This document shows positions 17,370 to 25,278 of a stretch of 64,000 nucleotides of DNA, piece by piece (within the stretch, counting starts at the first letter, position 1; every line of letters starts with the position of its first letter). The position numbers and the translations under genes are program-made. The notes under the pieces are model-generated. The model saw only the letters and a list, made by a program, of their open reading frames with translations, was not told the DNA's origin and did not search any database. The DNA lies in contig NZ_BSQG01000002.1 in NCBI RefSeq assembly GCF_030268225.1, forward strand, positions 248,001 through 312,000. The letters are read 5' to 3'. The stretch comes from Nocardiopsis ansamitocini. Lineage in GTDB: Bacteria; Actinomycetota; Actinomycetes; Streptosporangiales; Streptosporangiaceae.

Positions 17370-17845
17370 GCCGCCGCCTGATCATCATGCGCCATGCCCA
17401 GGCCGAGCAGAACGCGGTGACCACCGACTTCGATCGGGCCCTGACCGCCCAGGGCCGGGCCCAGGCCACTGCTGTGGGAGGTCGACTGGAATCCGCTGGA
17501 CTCGCCCCTGACCACGTCCTCTGCTCTGCGGCCAACCGGACCAGACAGACCTGGGAGTTGGTGGCGCGCGGGTTGAGCACCGACCCGACCGTGGCCTACG
17601 AGACCGACCTCTACTCGGCGGCCCCCGACACCGCTTTTGAACTGGTCAACCAGGTGGACGCCGACGTGCGCACCCTGCTGCTGATCGGACACAACCCGAC
17701 CATGGCGCAACTGGTGGCAGCCTTCAGCGGCGGTAGCGGCCACCCGCACTTCCCGCCGGCCTCGGTCGCGGTCGTCGACGTCGAGGCGGACTGGCTCTAC
17801 ACCGCACCGGGCACCGGCAGCGCCCGTATCCTCGAACGTCCCTGA
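17366..17845 (+). CDS. SixA-like phosphohistidine phosphatase (histidine phosphatase family)
   Basis: A 159-aa protein with the RHG-type motif IMRHAQAEQ near the N-terminus (catalytic His), the second conserved Arg in SAANRTRQT and the second His in LLIGHNPTM. Length and motifs fit the SixA subgroup, which removes phosphate from phosphohistidine or small phosphoesters. Start is GTG overlapping the stop of the small membrane peptide gene. Convergent with serB. Confidence 0.85.
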   Translation: MSRRLIIMRHAQAEQNAVTTDFDRALTAQGRAQATAVGGRLESAGLAPDHVLCSAANRTRQTWELVARGLSTDPTVAYETDLYSAAPDTAFELVNQVDADVRTLLLIGHNPTMAQLVAAFSGGSGHPHFPPASVAVVDVEADWLYTAPGTGSARILERP

Positions 17846-17846
17846 C

Positions 17847-17867
17847 CGGCTGGGTCCCCCTCAGCCG
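17847..17867. terminator. Short hairpin between convergent sixA-like and serB genes
   Basis: CGGCTG and CAGCCG arms with a 9-nt loop in the 15-bp gap; the stem includes the serB stop codon. Weak but well placed. Confidence 0.4.
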
Positions 17868-19087
17868 TCGAGGTCGGCGGCCTCCACGTCCTCACGAGAG
17901 ATGCCGAGCAGGAAGACGATGCTGTCCAGGTAGGGAACACTCACGGAGGTGTCGGCCTTGGCGCGCACCACGGGTTTGGCGTTGAACGCCACACCCAGGC
18001 CCGCCAACTGGAGCATGTCCAGGTCGTTGGCGCCGTCGCCGATCGCTACCGTCTGGCTCAACGGGACCCCCGCCTCGGCGGCGAAGCGTTCCAGCGCGAT
18101 CGCCTTGCCCTTGCGGTCGATGATCGGTCCGACCAGGCCGCCGGTGAGTTTGCCGTCGACGATCTCCAAGGTGTTGGCGGCCGAGTAGTCGATTCCCAGC
18201 CGCTCCACAAGGGAGTCGGTGAGCTGGGTGAACCCGCCGCTGACGAGGGCGCATTCGTAACCCAGCCGCTTCAGGGTCCGCACCAGGGTACGCGCACCCG
18301 GTGTCAGCACCAGTTGCCCGCGCACCTCTTCCAGAGCGCCGGCGTCCAGCCCTTTCAACAGGGCGACGCGGCGGCGCAGCGACTCCTCGAAGTCGAGTTC
18401 GCCGCGCATGGCCTCCTCGGTGACCCGGGCGACCTCTTCGGCGCAGCCCGCGTGCTCGGCCAGGAGTTCGATGACCTCGCCCTGGATCAGGGTGGAGTCC
18501 ACATCCATGACCACCAGGTGCTTGGACCTGCGGTGGAGTCCGCTGGGCTGTACCGCTACGTCGATCGACTGGGTGACGGCCTCCAGCGCCAGGCCTGTGC
18601 GCAGCCGTTCGATGTCGGCGCCCGACAGGGTCAGCAGCAGGGCGGTCACGGGGTAGCCGGCCAAGCGTTCGATGCGGTCGATGTTGGCGCCGGCACGCGC
18701 GATGCAGGAGGTGATGGCGCTGAGTGCTCCCGGGCGCAACGGGTCGGCGAGGATCGTGACGTCGAGCTTGGTGTTACCACTGGCGGAGCCGACGCGCTCG
18801 CCGCCCGTGGCGAAGTCGACCTCCATACCGATGTCGACCACGGTCTTCTCCACAGCGGCGCGGACTTCGTCGAACATTCGACCGGCACGGACACCGGGCG
18901 CTGATCGGTCGTCGGCGGAGAGGAGGGCGCCGAGGACGAGTCGGCCGCCGATGACGACCTGTTCGAGGTCGACGAGGGTGACCGGAAAGACGGACAGGGT
19001 GCTGAGCAGCCGCGCGCTCACACCGGGACGGTCGCGTCCGGTCACTGTCACCAGGAGCGTTGCGGGGGCGGGATTCGCAAGAGTCAT
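17861..19087 (-). CDS. serB: Phosphoserine phosphatase with N-terminal ACT domains
   Basis: A 408-aa protein with an N-terminal ACT-type region (TLLVTVTGRDRPGVSARLL and a second ACT-like half), then a HAD phosphatase: motif I MDVDSTLIQGEVIELLA, motif II VSGGFTQL, and motifs III/IV with DRKGKA and AIGDGANDLDML. Catalyses the last step of serine biosynthesis; the ACT region probably senses serine. Start ATG 19087 is preferred because the ACT domain begins at once after it; an ATG at 19114 is possible. TACCTT ten bases upstream is a candidate -10. Confidence 0.93.
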   Translation of the reverse strand: MTLANPAPATLLVTVTGRDRPGVSARLLSTLSVFPVTLVDLEQVVIGGRLVLGALLSADDRSAPGVRAGRMFDEVRAAVEKTVVDIGMEVDFATGGERVGSASGNTKLDVTILADPLRPGALSAITSCIARAGANIDRIERLAGYPVTALLLTLSGADIERLRTGLALEAVTQSIDVAVQPSGLHRRSKHLVVMDVDSTLIQGEVIELLAEHAGCAEEVARVTEEAMRGELDFEESLRRRVALLKGLDAGALEEVRGQLVLTPGARTLVRTLKRLGYECALVSGGFTQLTDSLVERLGIDYSAANTLEIVDGKLTGGLVGPIIDRKGKAIALERFAAEAGVPLSQTVAIGDGANDLDMLQLAGLGVAFNAKPVVRAKADTSVSVPYLDSIVFLLGISREDVEAADLDG

Positions 19088-19155
19088 GACGTGCTCTAAG
19101 GTACTCGGCCTCACTCAGTGGGTGGGGACCAGGTCGCCCAATGTCCGCCTGTCGT

Positions 19156-19788
19156 TCACCCTGGCGCCGCTCCGTCCCGTCGGCAGCGCTTCTTGGGCCG
19201 TTTCGCCTTGACGTCGATGGCCCCCATCAGGCAGGTGCCGGTGAGCCGGATGACCGGCATGCTGGGATCGGTCCCCGTCTCGACCTTGCGCAGGGTGACC
19301 CCGCCGAGGACGGCGTGCACCTCGTTGACGACGCGTACCCCGCGCGGCACGACGATGTCCAGTGCCCCGAAGACGACCGCGCACTGGATGGTGACCTCGT
19401 GCCGGGTGAGTACCGCTTCGCGCAGGTCCAGTTCGATCCCGCCGAACATGACCGAGGCACTGGTGTGCGGCTCGACCAGCCAGCGTCCTTTGCGTTCGGC
19501 CGCTCCGAACAGCGCTGCGATGGTCTCGCTGCCCTTGCTCCGGGAGGCGAGCCGTCGGGCCTCCTCGGAGGAGACGGTCATGCCGACGGGGTGTTCCGGC
19601 GTGCTGTCGGCAAGAGGAAGGTCGGCGATGATCGGAGGCAGTTCGCCCACGGTTCGCGCCCGGTACACCAGGTCCAGGCGGTCGTCGAGCTCGACCTGGT
19701 CGATCCGCCCCTCGACCATCGCTTCGCGGAGCCGCGCGGCGATTCGGTCGCGGTCGGCGTCCGAGGCGCGGATGTGATCGGGCTCCAC
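19156..19788 (-). CDS. DUF1707 / LiaF-like (cell-wall-active antibiotic response) protein, copy 1
   Basis: A 210-aa soluble protein. The N-terminal DUF1707 domain (HIRASDADRDRIAARLREAM) is followed by a LiaF-type beta-helix C-terminal domain (MFGGIELDLREA, then VVFGALDIVVPRGVRVVNE). Start GTG 19788 follows AGGAGGA at eight bases. It lies 53 bp from a close paralogue on the same strand. There are no membrane helices, unlike LiaF itself. Role in envelope-stress sensing is inferred from the domain. Confidence 0.75.
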   Translation of the reverse strand: MEPDHIRASDADRDRIAARLREAMVEGRIDQVELDDRLDLVYRARTVGELPPIIADLPLADSTPEHPVGMTVSSEEARRLASRSKGSETIAALFGAAERKGRWLVEPHTSASVMFGGIELDLREAVLTRHEVTIQCAVVFGALDIVVPRGVRVVNEVHAVLGGVTLRKVETGTDPSMPVIRLTGTCLMGAIDVKAKRPKKRCRRDGAAPG

Positions 19789-19841
19789 CGTCGGTGTCCT
19801 CCTCTGTGTCCCTCGTGCCCTGCCGTCACCGATATCGGTGA

Positions 19842-20492
19842 TCAGCAAGACTTCTTCGACTTCTTCGCACCGGGAGCCTGCGTCCTGACGTCGATTCCGC
19901 CGAACACGAGCAGACCCGTCACCCGGACGACAGGGGAGCCGGCGTCACCGCCGGAGTCCTTGTCCTTGATGTCCATTCCACCGAAGATCGCCGACGCCTC
20001 GTTCACGACCCGCACCCCCGGGGGCACGATGATCTCCAGGCCGCCGAAGACGACCGCGCACTGGATGGTGACCTCGTGCTGGGCCAGGATCGCTTCGCGC
20101 AGGTCCAGTTCGATTCCGCCGAACATCGCGGACACGTTGGTGCGTGGTTCGACCAGCCAGCGTCCTTTGCGCTCAGCGGCCCCGAAGACCGCGGTGATGT
20201 TCTCGGAGCCGATGGAGGAGGCGGCCAGCTCGGAGTCCAGGACGGGGGAGGGGGAGGTGGTCGGGGAGGGCCGGACCGCGGACTGGGGGGCAAGATCGCT
20301 GGTCAGTGGCCCCAACTCGCCCAGCGTCTTGGCGGAGTAGAGCGTTTCCAGCCGTTCGGCGTGTTCGTCCTGGTTGATGCGGCCGTCGGCGAGGGCGTCG
20401 GTGAGGATGCGTGCCACGGTGTCGCGGTCGGAGTCCGAGGCGCGCATCATGCCGGGGTGGGGGGAGAGCGATTGCTCCGGAGTATTTGCCAT
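19842..20492 (-). CDS. DUF1707 / LiaF-like protein, copy 2
   Basis: A 216-aa paralogue of the next gene, with DUF1707 (MRASDSDRDTVARILTDAL), a Pro/Ser linker and the LiaF-like domain. The stretches GAAERKGRWLVEP, MFGGIELDLREA and HEVTIQCAVVFG are shared with copy 1, so this is a tandem duplication. It ends in a lysine-rich KKSKKSC tail with terminal cysteine. Start ATG 20492 is chosen for the domain fit; CATACT lies seven bases upstream, which would suit a leaderless message. In-frame GTG 20510 is an alternative. Confidence 0.72.
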   Translation of the reverse strand: MANTPEQSLSPHPGMMRASDSDRDTVARILTDALADGRINQDEHAERLETLYSAKTLGELGPLTSDLAPQSAVRPSPTTSPSPVLDSELAASSIGSENITAVFGAAERKGRWLVEPRTNVSAMFGGIELDLREAILAQHEVTIQCAVVFGGLEIIVPPGVRVVNEASAIFGGMDIKDKDSGGDAGSPVVRVTGLLVFGGIDVRTQAPGAKKSKKSC

Positions 20493-20597
20493 GTGTTCGA
20501 GTATGGTCACGAAACGCTCGCCGCGGATCGGGGACACGACCCTGATGTCTCCCTGAGCCCGACGTGTTCAGGCCCCGGTGAAGGCCCCGGGCCCGGG

Positions 20598-21386
20598 TCA
20601 GGGCTCCGGTGCCTCCAGGGCCGCGCAGTAGGCGGCGACCCGGGCCCGGCGTACCGCCCGGTCCAGCAACCGCAGAGCGGAGCGGCGCGACTCCATCTGC
20701 GCGCCGCTCAGCCCGCGTGCCTGGTCGGCATCGGCCAGACGGATCACGACGGCGAGCCGGTCCGCGAGCGCGGCGAGCCGGTGCGCGCGCTGCGGGTGCC
20801 CGGGCGCGAGTCCTTCGGTGGGCGCGCGTTCTGCGTCCCGGAGGTCCGACAGCGCACGGGTCACCTCGGGGCCCCACGGGGTTACGTCGTCCACTTGTCC
20901 GAACAGGGCGATCGATTCCCGGATGGCGAGGTTGAGCCCGTGTTCGGACTCGGCCAGGTGCACGATCTCGGGGTCGGTGTCGGCCGCCGGGTAGGGCGTC
21001 CAGGAGACTCCGCGGTAGGAGGAGCCGCGCAGGTCGGGTTCGGGGACCAGGCCGATCTGGTGGTCGGCCAGGCGGATCAGTACGGCCTCGCGCGCCTCGA
21101 TGGCGGCGGAGTTGAGCTCGGCGCTGCCCACGAGGCCGAGTGGGTCTCCCGGGACCGGCAGGCTCAGGCGGAAGGAGCTCAACCCCAGGCCGCGCAGTCG
21201 GGCCAGTGCCGTGCGCAGAGGAGCGCCCGGCTCGAAAGGCAGTCTGGCGTCGCCGCCGGTACCGATCACGTGCGGGCCGGTACGGCGTTCCACCGCGTCA
21301 ATGGCGTCGTCCAGGCCCACCCGGCCGGCAAGCCAGGCGTTGCCCCAGGCGACCAGAGGGGCGGAGGACAGTTCTTGCAGCATCAC
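20598..21386 (-). CDS. Conserved actinobacterial protein of unknown function
   Basis: A 262-aa soluble protein with no signal peptide or membrane helix. I do not recognise a named domain. Visible features: an N-terminal WGNAWLAGRVGLDDAIDAV helix, a central SFRLSLPVPGDPLGLVG beta segment, and a C-terminal half of long Arg/Ala-rich helices (RALSDLRDAER and ALADRLAVVIRLADADQARG). The motif content resembles SMI1/KNR4-like or tRNA-binding scaffolds only superficially. Divergent from the ABC ATPase gene. Confidence 0.6.
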   Translation of the reverse strand: MMLQELSSAPLVAWGNAWLAGRVGLDDAIDAVERRTGPHVIGTGGDARLPFEPGAPLRTALARLRGLGLSSFRLSLPVPGDPLGLVGSAELNSAAIEAREAVLIRLADHQIGLVPEPDLRGSSYRGVSWTPYPAADTDPEIVHLAESEHGLNLAIRESIALFGQVDDVTPWGPEVTRALSDLRDAERAPTEGLAPGHPQRAHRLAALADRLAVVIRLADADQARGLSGAQMESRRSALRLLDRAVRRARVAAYCAALEAPEP

Positions 21387-21465
21387 ACCTCACTGTAAAA
21401 CCCGAGTCGGACCAAAACCCGCGTTCCAGATATGTTCGCAACTCCGGGTGCGACAAAGGAGAGCG

Positions 21466-22251
21466 ATGAACGGGCACGTGCTGCGTATGGGCGGCGTCGG
21501 GGTACGCCGTGGTCAGGCCGAGCTGCTTGCGGACGTGGACTGGACGGTTGAAGAGGACGAGCGCTGGGTGGTCATCGGTGCCAACGGCGCGGGAAAGACC
21601 ACCCTGCTGCGGGTGGCCGCGACGCAACTGCATCCGACCACGGGAACGGTGGACGTCCTGGGCGAGCGCCTGGGAAGGACCGACGTGTTCGAGTTGCGCC
21701 CGTTGATCGGGTTCGCCAGTTCCGCGGTCGCCGGCCAGGTCTTCGACGATCAGTCGGTCAGCGATCTGGTGGTCAGCGCCGCTTACGGCTATCTGGGGAG
21801 CGGAGACGAGGAGTACGGTGCTCCCGACCATTCCCGGGCCCGGGCGCTGCTGGCCCGTTGGGGCGCTGTGCGGTTGGTCGATCGCGAGTTCGGGACTCTC
21901 TCGGAGGGGGAGCGCAAACGGGTCCTGATCGCGCGCTCGATGATGGCCGATCCAGAACTCCTGCTGCTGGACGAGCCGGCCGCGGGACTCGACCTCGGAG
22001 GCCGGGAGGACCTGGTGCGCAGGCTGGGAGGGCTGGCCGCAGACATCGACGCGCCCGCACTCGTCCTGGTCACCCACCACGTCGAGGAGATCCCACCCGG
22101 TTTCACCCATGGACTGCTGCTCAGGGAAGGAAGGGTCGTGGATGCGGGGCCGCTGGAGTCGGTGATGACAGCTGACAACCTCGGTGCGACTTTCGGTCTG
22201 GACCTCAAGGTGGAGCGGCACGGCGAGCGGTGGTCGGCCCGCGCTGTCTGA
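21466..22251 (+). CDS. Orphan ABC-type ATPase
   Basis: A 261-aa single nucleotide-binding domain: Walker A GANGAGKTT, signature LSEGERKR, Walker B LLLLDEPAAGLDL and H-loop VTHHVEE. Start ATG 21466 has AAAGGAGAG five bases upstream. No permease or binding protein is adjacent, and a terminator follows, so it works with a distant membrane partner or as a soluble ABC protein. The sequence resembles ModF/YlmA-like cytosolic ABC proteins. Confidence 0.85.
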   Translation: MNGHVLRMGGVGVRRGQAELLADVDWTVEEDERWVVIGANGAGKTTLLRVAATQLHPTTGTVDVLGERLGRTDVFELRPLIGFASSAVAGQVFDDQSVSDLVVSAAYGYLGSGDEEYGAPDHSRARALLARWGAVRLVDREFGTLSEGERKRVLIARSMMADPELLLLDEPAAGLDLGGREDLVRRLGGLAADIDAPALVLVTHHVEEIPPGFTHGLLLREGRVVDAGPLESVMTADNLGATFGLDLKVERHGERWSARAV

Positions 22252-22414
22252 TCCGGCACGGGACCGCGAGGGCAGCCTCGGGAGGGATGCCTGGAGTGGA
22301 TGGAATGCGCGGGATTGGATTCGGCAGAGGGTTATTTCACGATCTGGCCAGCCAGAATCTGGTTCATTGTCCGGTTCCGGTCGCGAGTGCGGCGTTTATC
22401 GCAAGCTCATGCTT

Positions 22415-22447
22415 AACCCCGCTAACGCCATTATCCGCGGGGTTTTA
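22415..22447 (+). terminator. Rho-independent terminator after the ABC ATPase
   Basis: AACCCCGC (22415-22422) pairs with GCGGGGTT (22437-22444) and is followed by TTAT: a textbook stem plus T-run, rare in this window. The preceding 160 bp after the ABC gene hold no gene that I can support. Confidence 0.85.
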
Positions 22448-22548
22448 TGATCACCCTGCGGACGCCGTGTGCAACGGATGTCCGGACCGCGTGACTTCCT
22501 GGTGGGGCCGTCCCGCCAGCCGACCTGAAGGAGCAGGGGCCGCCCCGA

Positions 22549-23511
22549 ATGCTGACCGTCGTAATCATCGTCCTGATCTTCGTGGCGATCCTGGTCGTCA
22601 TCGGAATCCGTAGTATCCGCATTGTTCCGCAGGCAGAACAGGACGTTGTCGAGCGCTTCGGCCGCTTCCACCGCACCCTCAAATCCGGATTCAACATCGT
22701 CATCCCGTTCGTGGACCACATCCGCGAACGCGTCGATATGCGCGACCAGGTGGTCAGCTTTCCGCCCCAGTCCGCGATCACCCAGGACAACCTTGCGGTG
22801 AACGTGGAAACGGTCGTCTACTTCCGGGTGACCAACGTCTACGACGCCACCTACAAGGTGGCGAGCTTCATCACCGCTGTGGAACAGCTCGCCTCCGCCA
22901 CGCTGCGCAACGTCATCGGCGGTATGGACCTGGAGCAGACGCTGACCTCCCGTGACGAGATCAACCGGGAGCTGCGCACCGTGCTCGACGAGGCTACGGC
23001 CGAGTGGGGCATCAAGGTGAGCAGGGTCGAACTGAAGGCCATCGACCCCTCGGAGTCCATCCAGGAGGCGATGGAGAAGCAGATGCGCGCCGACCGCGAC
23101 AAGCGCGCACAGGTGTTGCAGGCCCAGGGCGAGAAGGAGGCCGCGGTGCTGCGCGCCGAAGGCGAGCAGCTCTCGGCCGTGCTCAAGGCCAGGGGTTTCG
23201 CCGAAGCGGAGACGGTGCGAGCCAAGGCCGAGGCCGAGGCGATGACGCTGCGCGCTCGTGGTGAGGCGGACGCGATCGCGATGGTCTTCAAGGCGCTGCA
23301 CTCGGGTGAGTTGAGCAAGGACCTGCTGGCCTACCAGTACTTGCAGAAGCTTCCCGAGATCGCCAAGGGCGACTCCAACAAGCTGTGGATCGTTCCCTCC
23401 GAGATGGGTGCGGGGTCCACCTTCTGGCCTTTCCACCAGCAGATGGAGGACATCGCCGACGCGGTCAAGGACGGTGCCCCCCGGCCGCGTCCGGGTGCCC
23501 CGACAGCCTGA
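22549..23511 (+). CDS. SPFH/band-7 (stomatin/QmcA-like) membrane protein
   Basis: A 320-aa protein with one N-terminal membrane helix (VVIIVLIFVAILVVIGI), an SPFH domain (VERFGRFHRTLKSGFNIVIPFV, then DNLAVNVETVVYFRV) and a long coiled coil rich in AEAE-type repeats (about 190-250). A scaffold of membrane microdomains or a protease modulator in related bacteria. NfeD, the usual partner, is not adjacent. GGAGCAGGGG lies upstream of the ATG. Confidence 0.88.
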   Translation: MLTVVIIVLIFVAILVVIGIRSIRIVPQAEQDVVERFGRFHRTLKSGFNIVIPFVDHIRERVDMRDQVVSFPPQSAITQDNLAVNVETVVYFRVTNVYDATYKVASFITAVEQLASATLRNVIGGMDLEQTLTSRDEINRELRTVLDEATAEWGIKVSRVELKAIDPSESIQEAMEKQMRADRDKRAQVLQAQGEKEAAVLRAEGEQLSAVLKARGFAEAETVRAKAEAEAMTLRARGEADAIAMVFKALHSGELSKDLLAYQYLQKLPEIAKGDSNKLWIVPSEMGAGSTFWPFHQQMEDIADAVKDGAPRPRPGAPTA

Positions 23512-23523
23512 TCCCACGACGCC

Positions 23524-23557
23524 GACCCGGTCCCGCCACGCGCGGGGCCGGGTCTTT
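23524..23557 (+). terminator. Terminator after the SPFH gene
   Basis: GACCCGG pairs with CCGGGTC, with an inner CCCGC/GCGGG stem, followed by TTT. Confidence 0.75.
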
Positions 23558-23589
23558 CGCGTCCCCGCTCAGACGTCTCCCGGTCAACT

Positions 23590-23606
23590 TTGTAGACTGT
23601 ATGCAA
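23590..23606. promoter_or_regulatory. GntR-type operator overlapping the promoter of the TSUP gene
   Basis: TTGTAGACTGTATGCAA fits the pattern TTGnAnACnGTnTnCAA, an imperfect 17-bp palindrome typical of FCD-type GntR operators. It contains a plausible -10 (TAGACT, 23593-23598), so binding would repress the transporter gene 44 bp downstream. No GntR gene lies nearby. Confidence 0.5.
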
Positions 23607-23649
23607 TTTTTGGGCGCACGTGCCCGACAGCGGACGAAAAGAGTGCGGG

Positions 23650-24402
23650 ATGAGTGTGTGGGAGGTACTCGCCGTTCTGGCGGCGGGCGTCGGAGCAGGG
23701 GCCATCAACGCGGTGGTGGGCTCCGGGACGCTGTTCACCTTCCCTGTCCTCCTGGCCATCGGTATTCCGCCGGTGACCGCGAGCCTGTCCAACAGCATCG
23801 GCCTGGCTCCCGGTTCCTTGACCGGTGCATGGGGCTACCGCAAGGAAATGGCCGGGCAACGGACCCGGTTGCTGCGTTTCGGCGCGATGTCCCTCCTGGG
23901 CGCGATCACCGGCGGAATCCTGCTGCTCAACCTCCCCGAATCGGTCTTCACGATCGTCGTTCCCGGCCTCATCCTGCTTGCCTGTGTGCTGATCGTGTTC
24001 CAGCCCCGGATCAACGCCTGGATGCGTACACGCCGACCCGCCCGCCCCAACGGCGGCCCACTACTGCCGTTCGGGGTCTACGGCGCCGGCGTGTACGGCG
24101 GCTACTTCGCCGCGGCGCAGGGCATCATCCTGATCGGCCTGTTGGGAAGCTCCCTCGACGAGGACCTTCAACGCGTCAACGCCCTCAAGAACGCGCTGGC
24201 GTCCATCGTGAACACCACCGCAGCCGTTTTCTACATCGTCTTCGCCCAGCCGAACTGGCTGGTGGTGGCGCTCATTGCCGCTGGATCAGTGGTCGGTGGC
24301 TACCTGGGTGCGCGTTTTGGCCGCAAACTCAAACCGCTTGCGCTGCGCATCCTGGTCGTGGTCATCGGACTCACCGCTGCCGTGCAACTGCTGCTCACCT
24401 GA
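23650..24402 (+). CDS. TSUP (TauE/SafE) family transporter
   Basis: A 250-aa protein with about eight membrane helices in two homologous halves. The N-half carries GAGAINAVVGSGTLFTFPVL and the C-half GVYGGYFAAAQGIILIGLLG, the paired glycine-rich motifs of TSUP anion or organosulfonate exporters. Start ATG 23650 has a weak GAG-containing ribosome site. Substrate cannot be told from sequence. Convergent with the HD-domain gene. Confidence 0.85.
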   Translation: MSVWEVLAVLAAGVGAGAINAVVGSGTLFTFPVLLAIGIPPVTASLSNSIGLAPGSLTGAWGYRKEMAGQRTRLLRFGAMSLLGAITGGILLLNLPESVFTIVVPGLILLACVLIVFQPRINAWMRTRRPARPNGGPLLPFGVYGAGVYGGYFAAAQGIILIGLLGSSLDEDLQRVNALKNALASIVNTTAAVFYIVFAQPNWLVVALIAAGSVVGGYLGARFGRKLKPLALRILVVVIGLTAAVQLLLT

Positions 24403-24425
24403 GCGCCACCACCCGCAGGGACGGT

Positions 24426-25052
24426 TCAGCTCCGTCCGAGGTAACCGCGCCGCTCGGCGTCGTCGATCAGCGCCACCGCGTAAGCTCCCAACGCCTCCGA
24501 GCCCTCGGAGATGATCTTCACCTTTTCCAGGACCTGGTCCTTGGAGACACCGAACTGCACCCAGGTGCCGCCGTCGGTGTGCCAGTTGGCGAGCATCGGG
24601 GCGAGCCGGTCGACGGCCTTGGCGAACCGGGCCTCTGCCGTCTCCCGGGCTTCGAACTCGTCCCAGAGCGCCCTGGCGTGCACCGCCTGGTCCGATGGCA
24701 GCAGCGCGAAGATGCGGTCCGCGGCCAGACATTCCCGTTCCATCTGCGACCCGGATGCCCCGGTGTCGTAGACGAAGGTGTCGCCGGCGTCGATCTCGAC
24801 GATGTCGTGGAGCAGCAGCATCTCCACCACGTGTTCGATATTGGTGCCCGCGGGTGCGTACTCGGCGAACACCCGGGCACTTACCGCCAGGTGCCAGGAG
24901 TGCTCGGCGTCGTTCTCCCGGCGCGAGCCGTCGATCAGCAGGTTACGACGCAAGATCCGCTTGAGCTTGTCGACTTCCAAGACGAACCGCAGCTGGGCCG
25001 TGAGTCGTTCGTGATCAACTCCGCTGGTGAACACCGGTGCCGGCTCAGTCAC
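24426..25052 (-). CDS. HD-domain hydrolase, YfbR/HDDC2-like (5'-nucleotidase type)
   Basis: A 208-aa protein with the metal-binding HD pattern: H in NDAEHSWHLAV, the HD pair in LLLHDIVEIDAGD and a later Asp in AVDRLAPML. This order fits the YfbR/HDDC2 group, which dephosphorylates (deoxy)nucleoside 5'-monophosphates. Start GTG 25052 is preferred because GGAGGG lies nine bases upstream. Divergent from the flavoprotein gene. Confidence 0.82.
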   Translation of the reverse strand: MTEPAPVFTSGVDHERLTAQLRFVLEVDKLKRILRRNLLIDGSRRENDAEHSWHLAVSARVFAEYAPAGTNIEHVVEMLLLHDIVEIDAGDTFVYDTGASGSQMERECLAADRIFALLPSDQAVHARALWDEFEARETAEARFAKAVDRLAPMLANWHTDGGTWVQFGVSKDQVLEKVKIISEGSEALGAYAVALIDDAERRGYLGRS

Positions 25053-25278
25053 GTAAGTCGCCCTCCTAGAAAACTGGTCACGCGTGGACCCCGCCGGCGG
25101 AAGGCGCCCGCTTTCGGCGCGACGGCCACGCACCCGGGCGTGGAACCGTCAAAGGCGGGGGACACGTGTGATTATTCATCACGTTGGTCGGCACCAGGAG
25201 GGATACCCCTCCCGTCGGGGGCAGGATTCCATGCAACGCCGGTATTGCGACCGGTAGGCGTCCATTGGGAGAGGCTGC

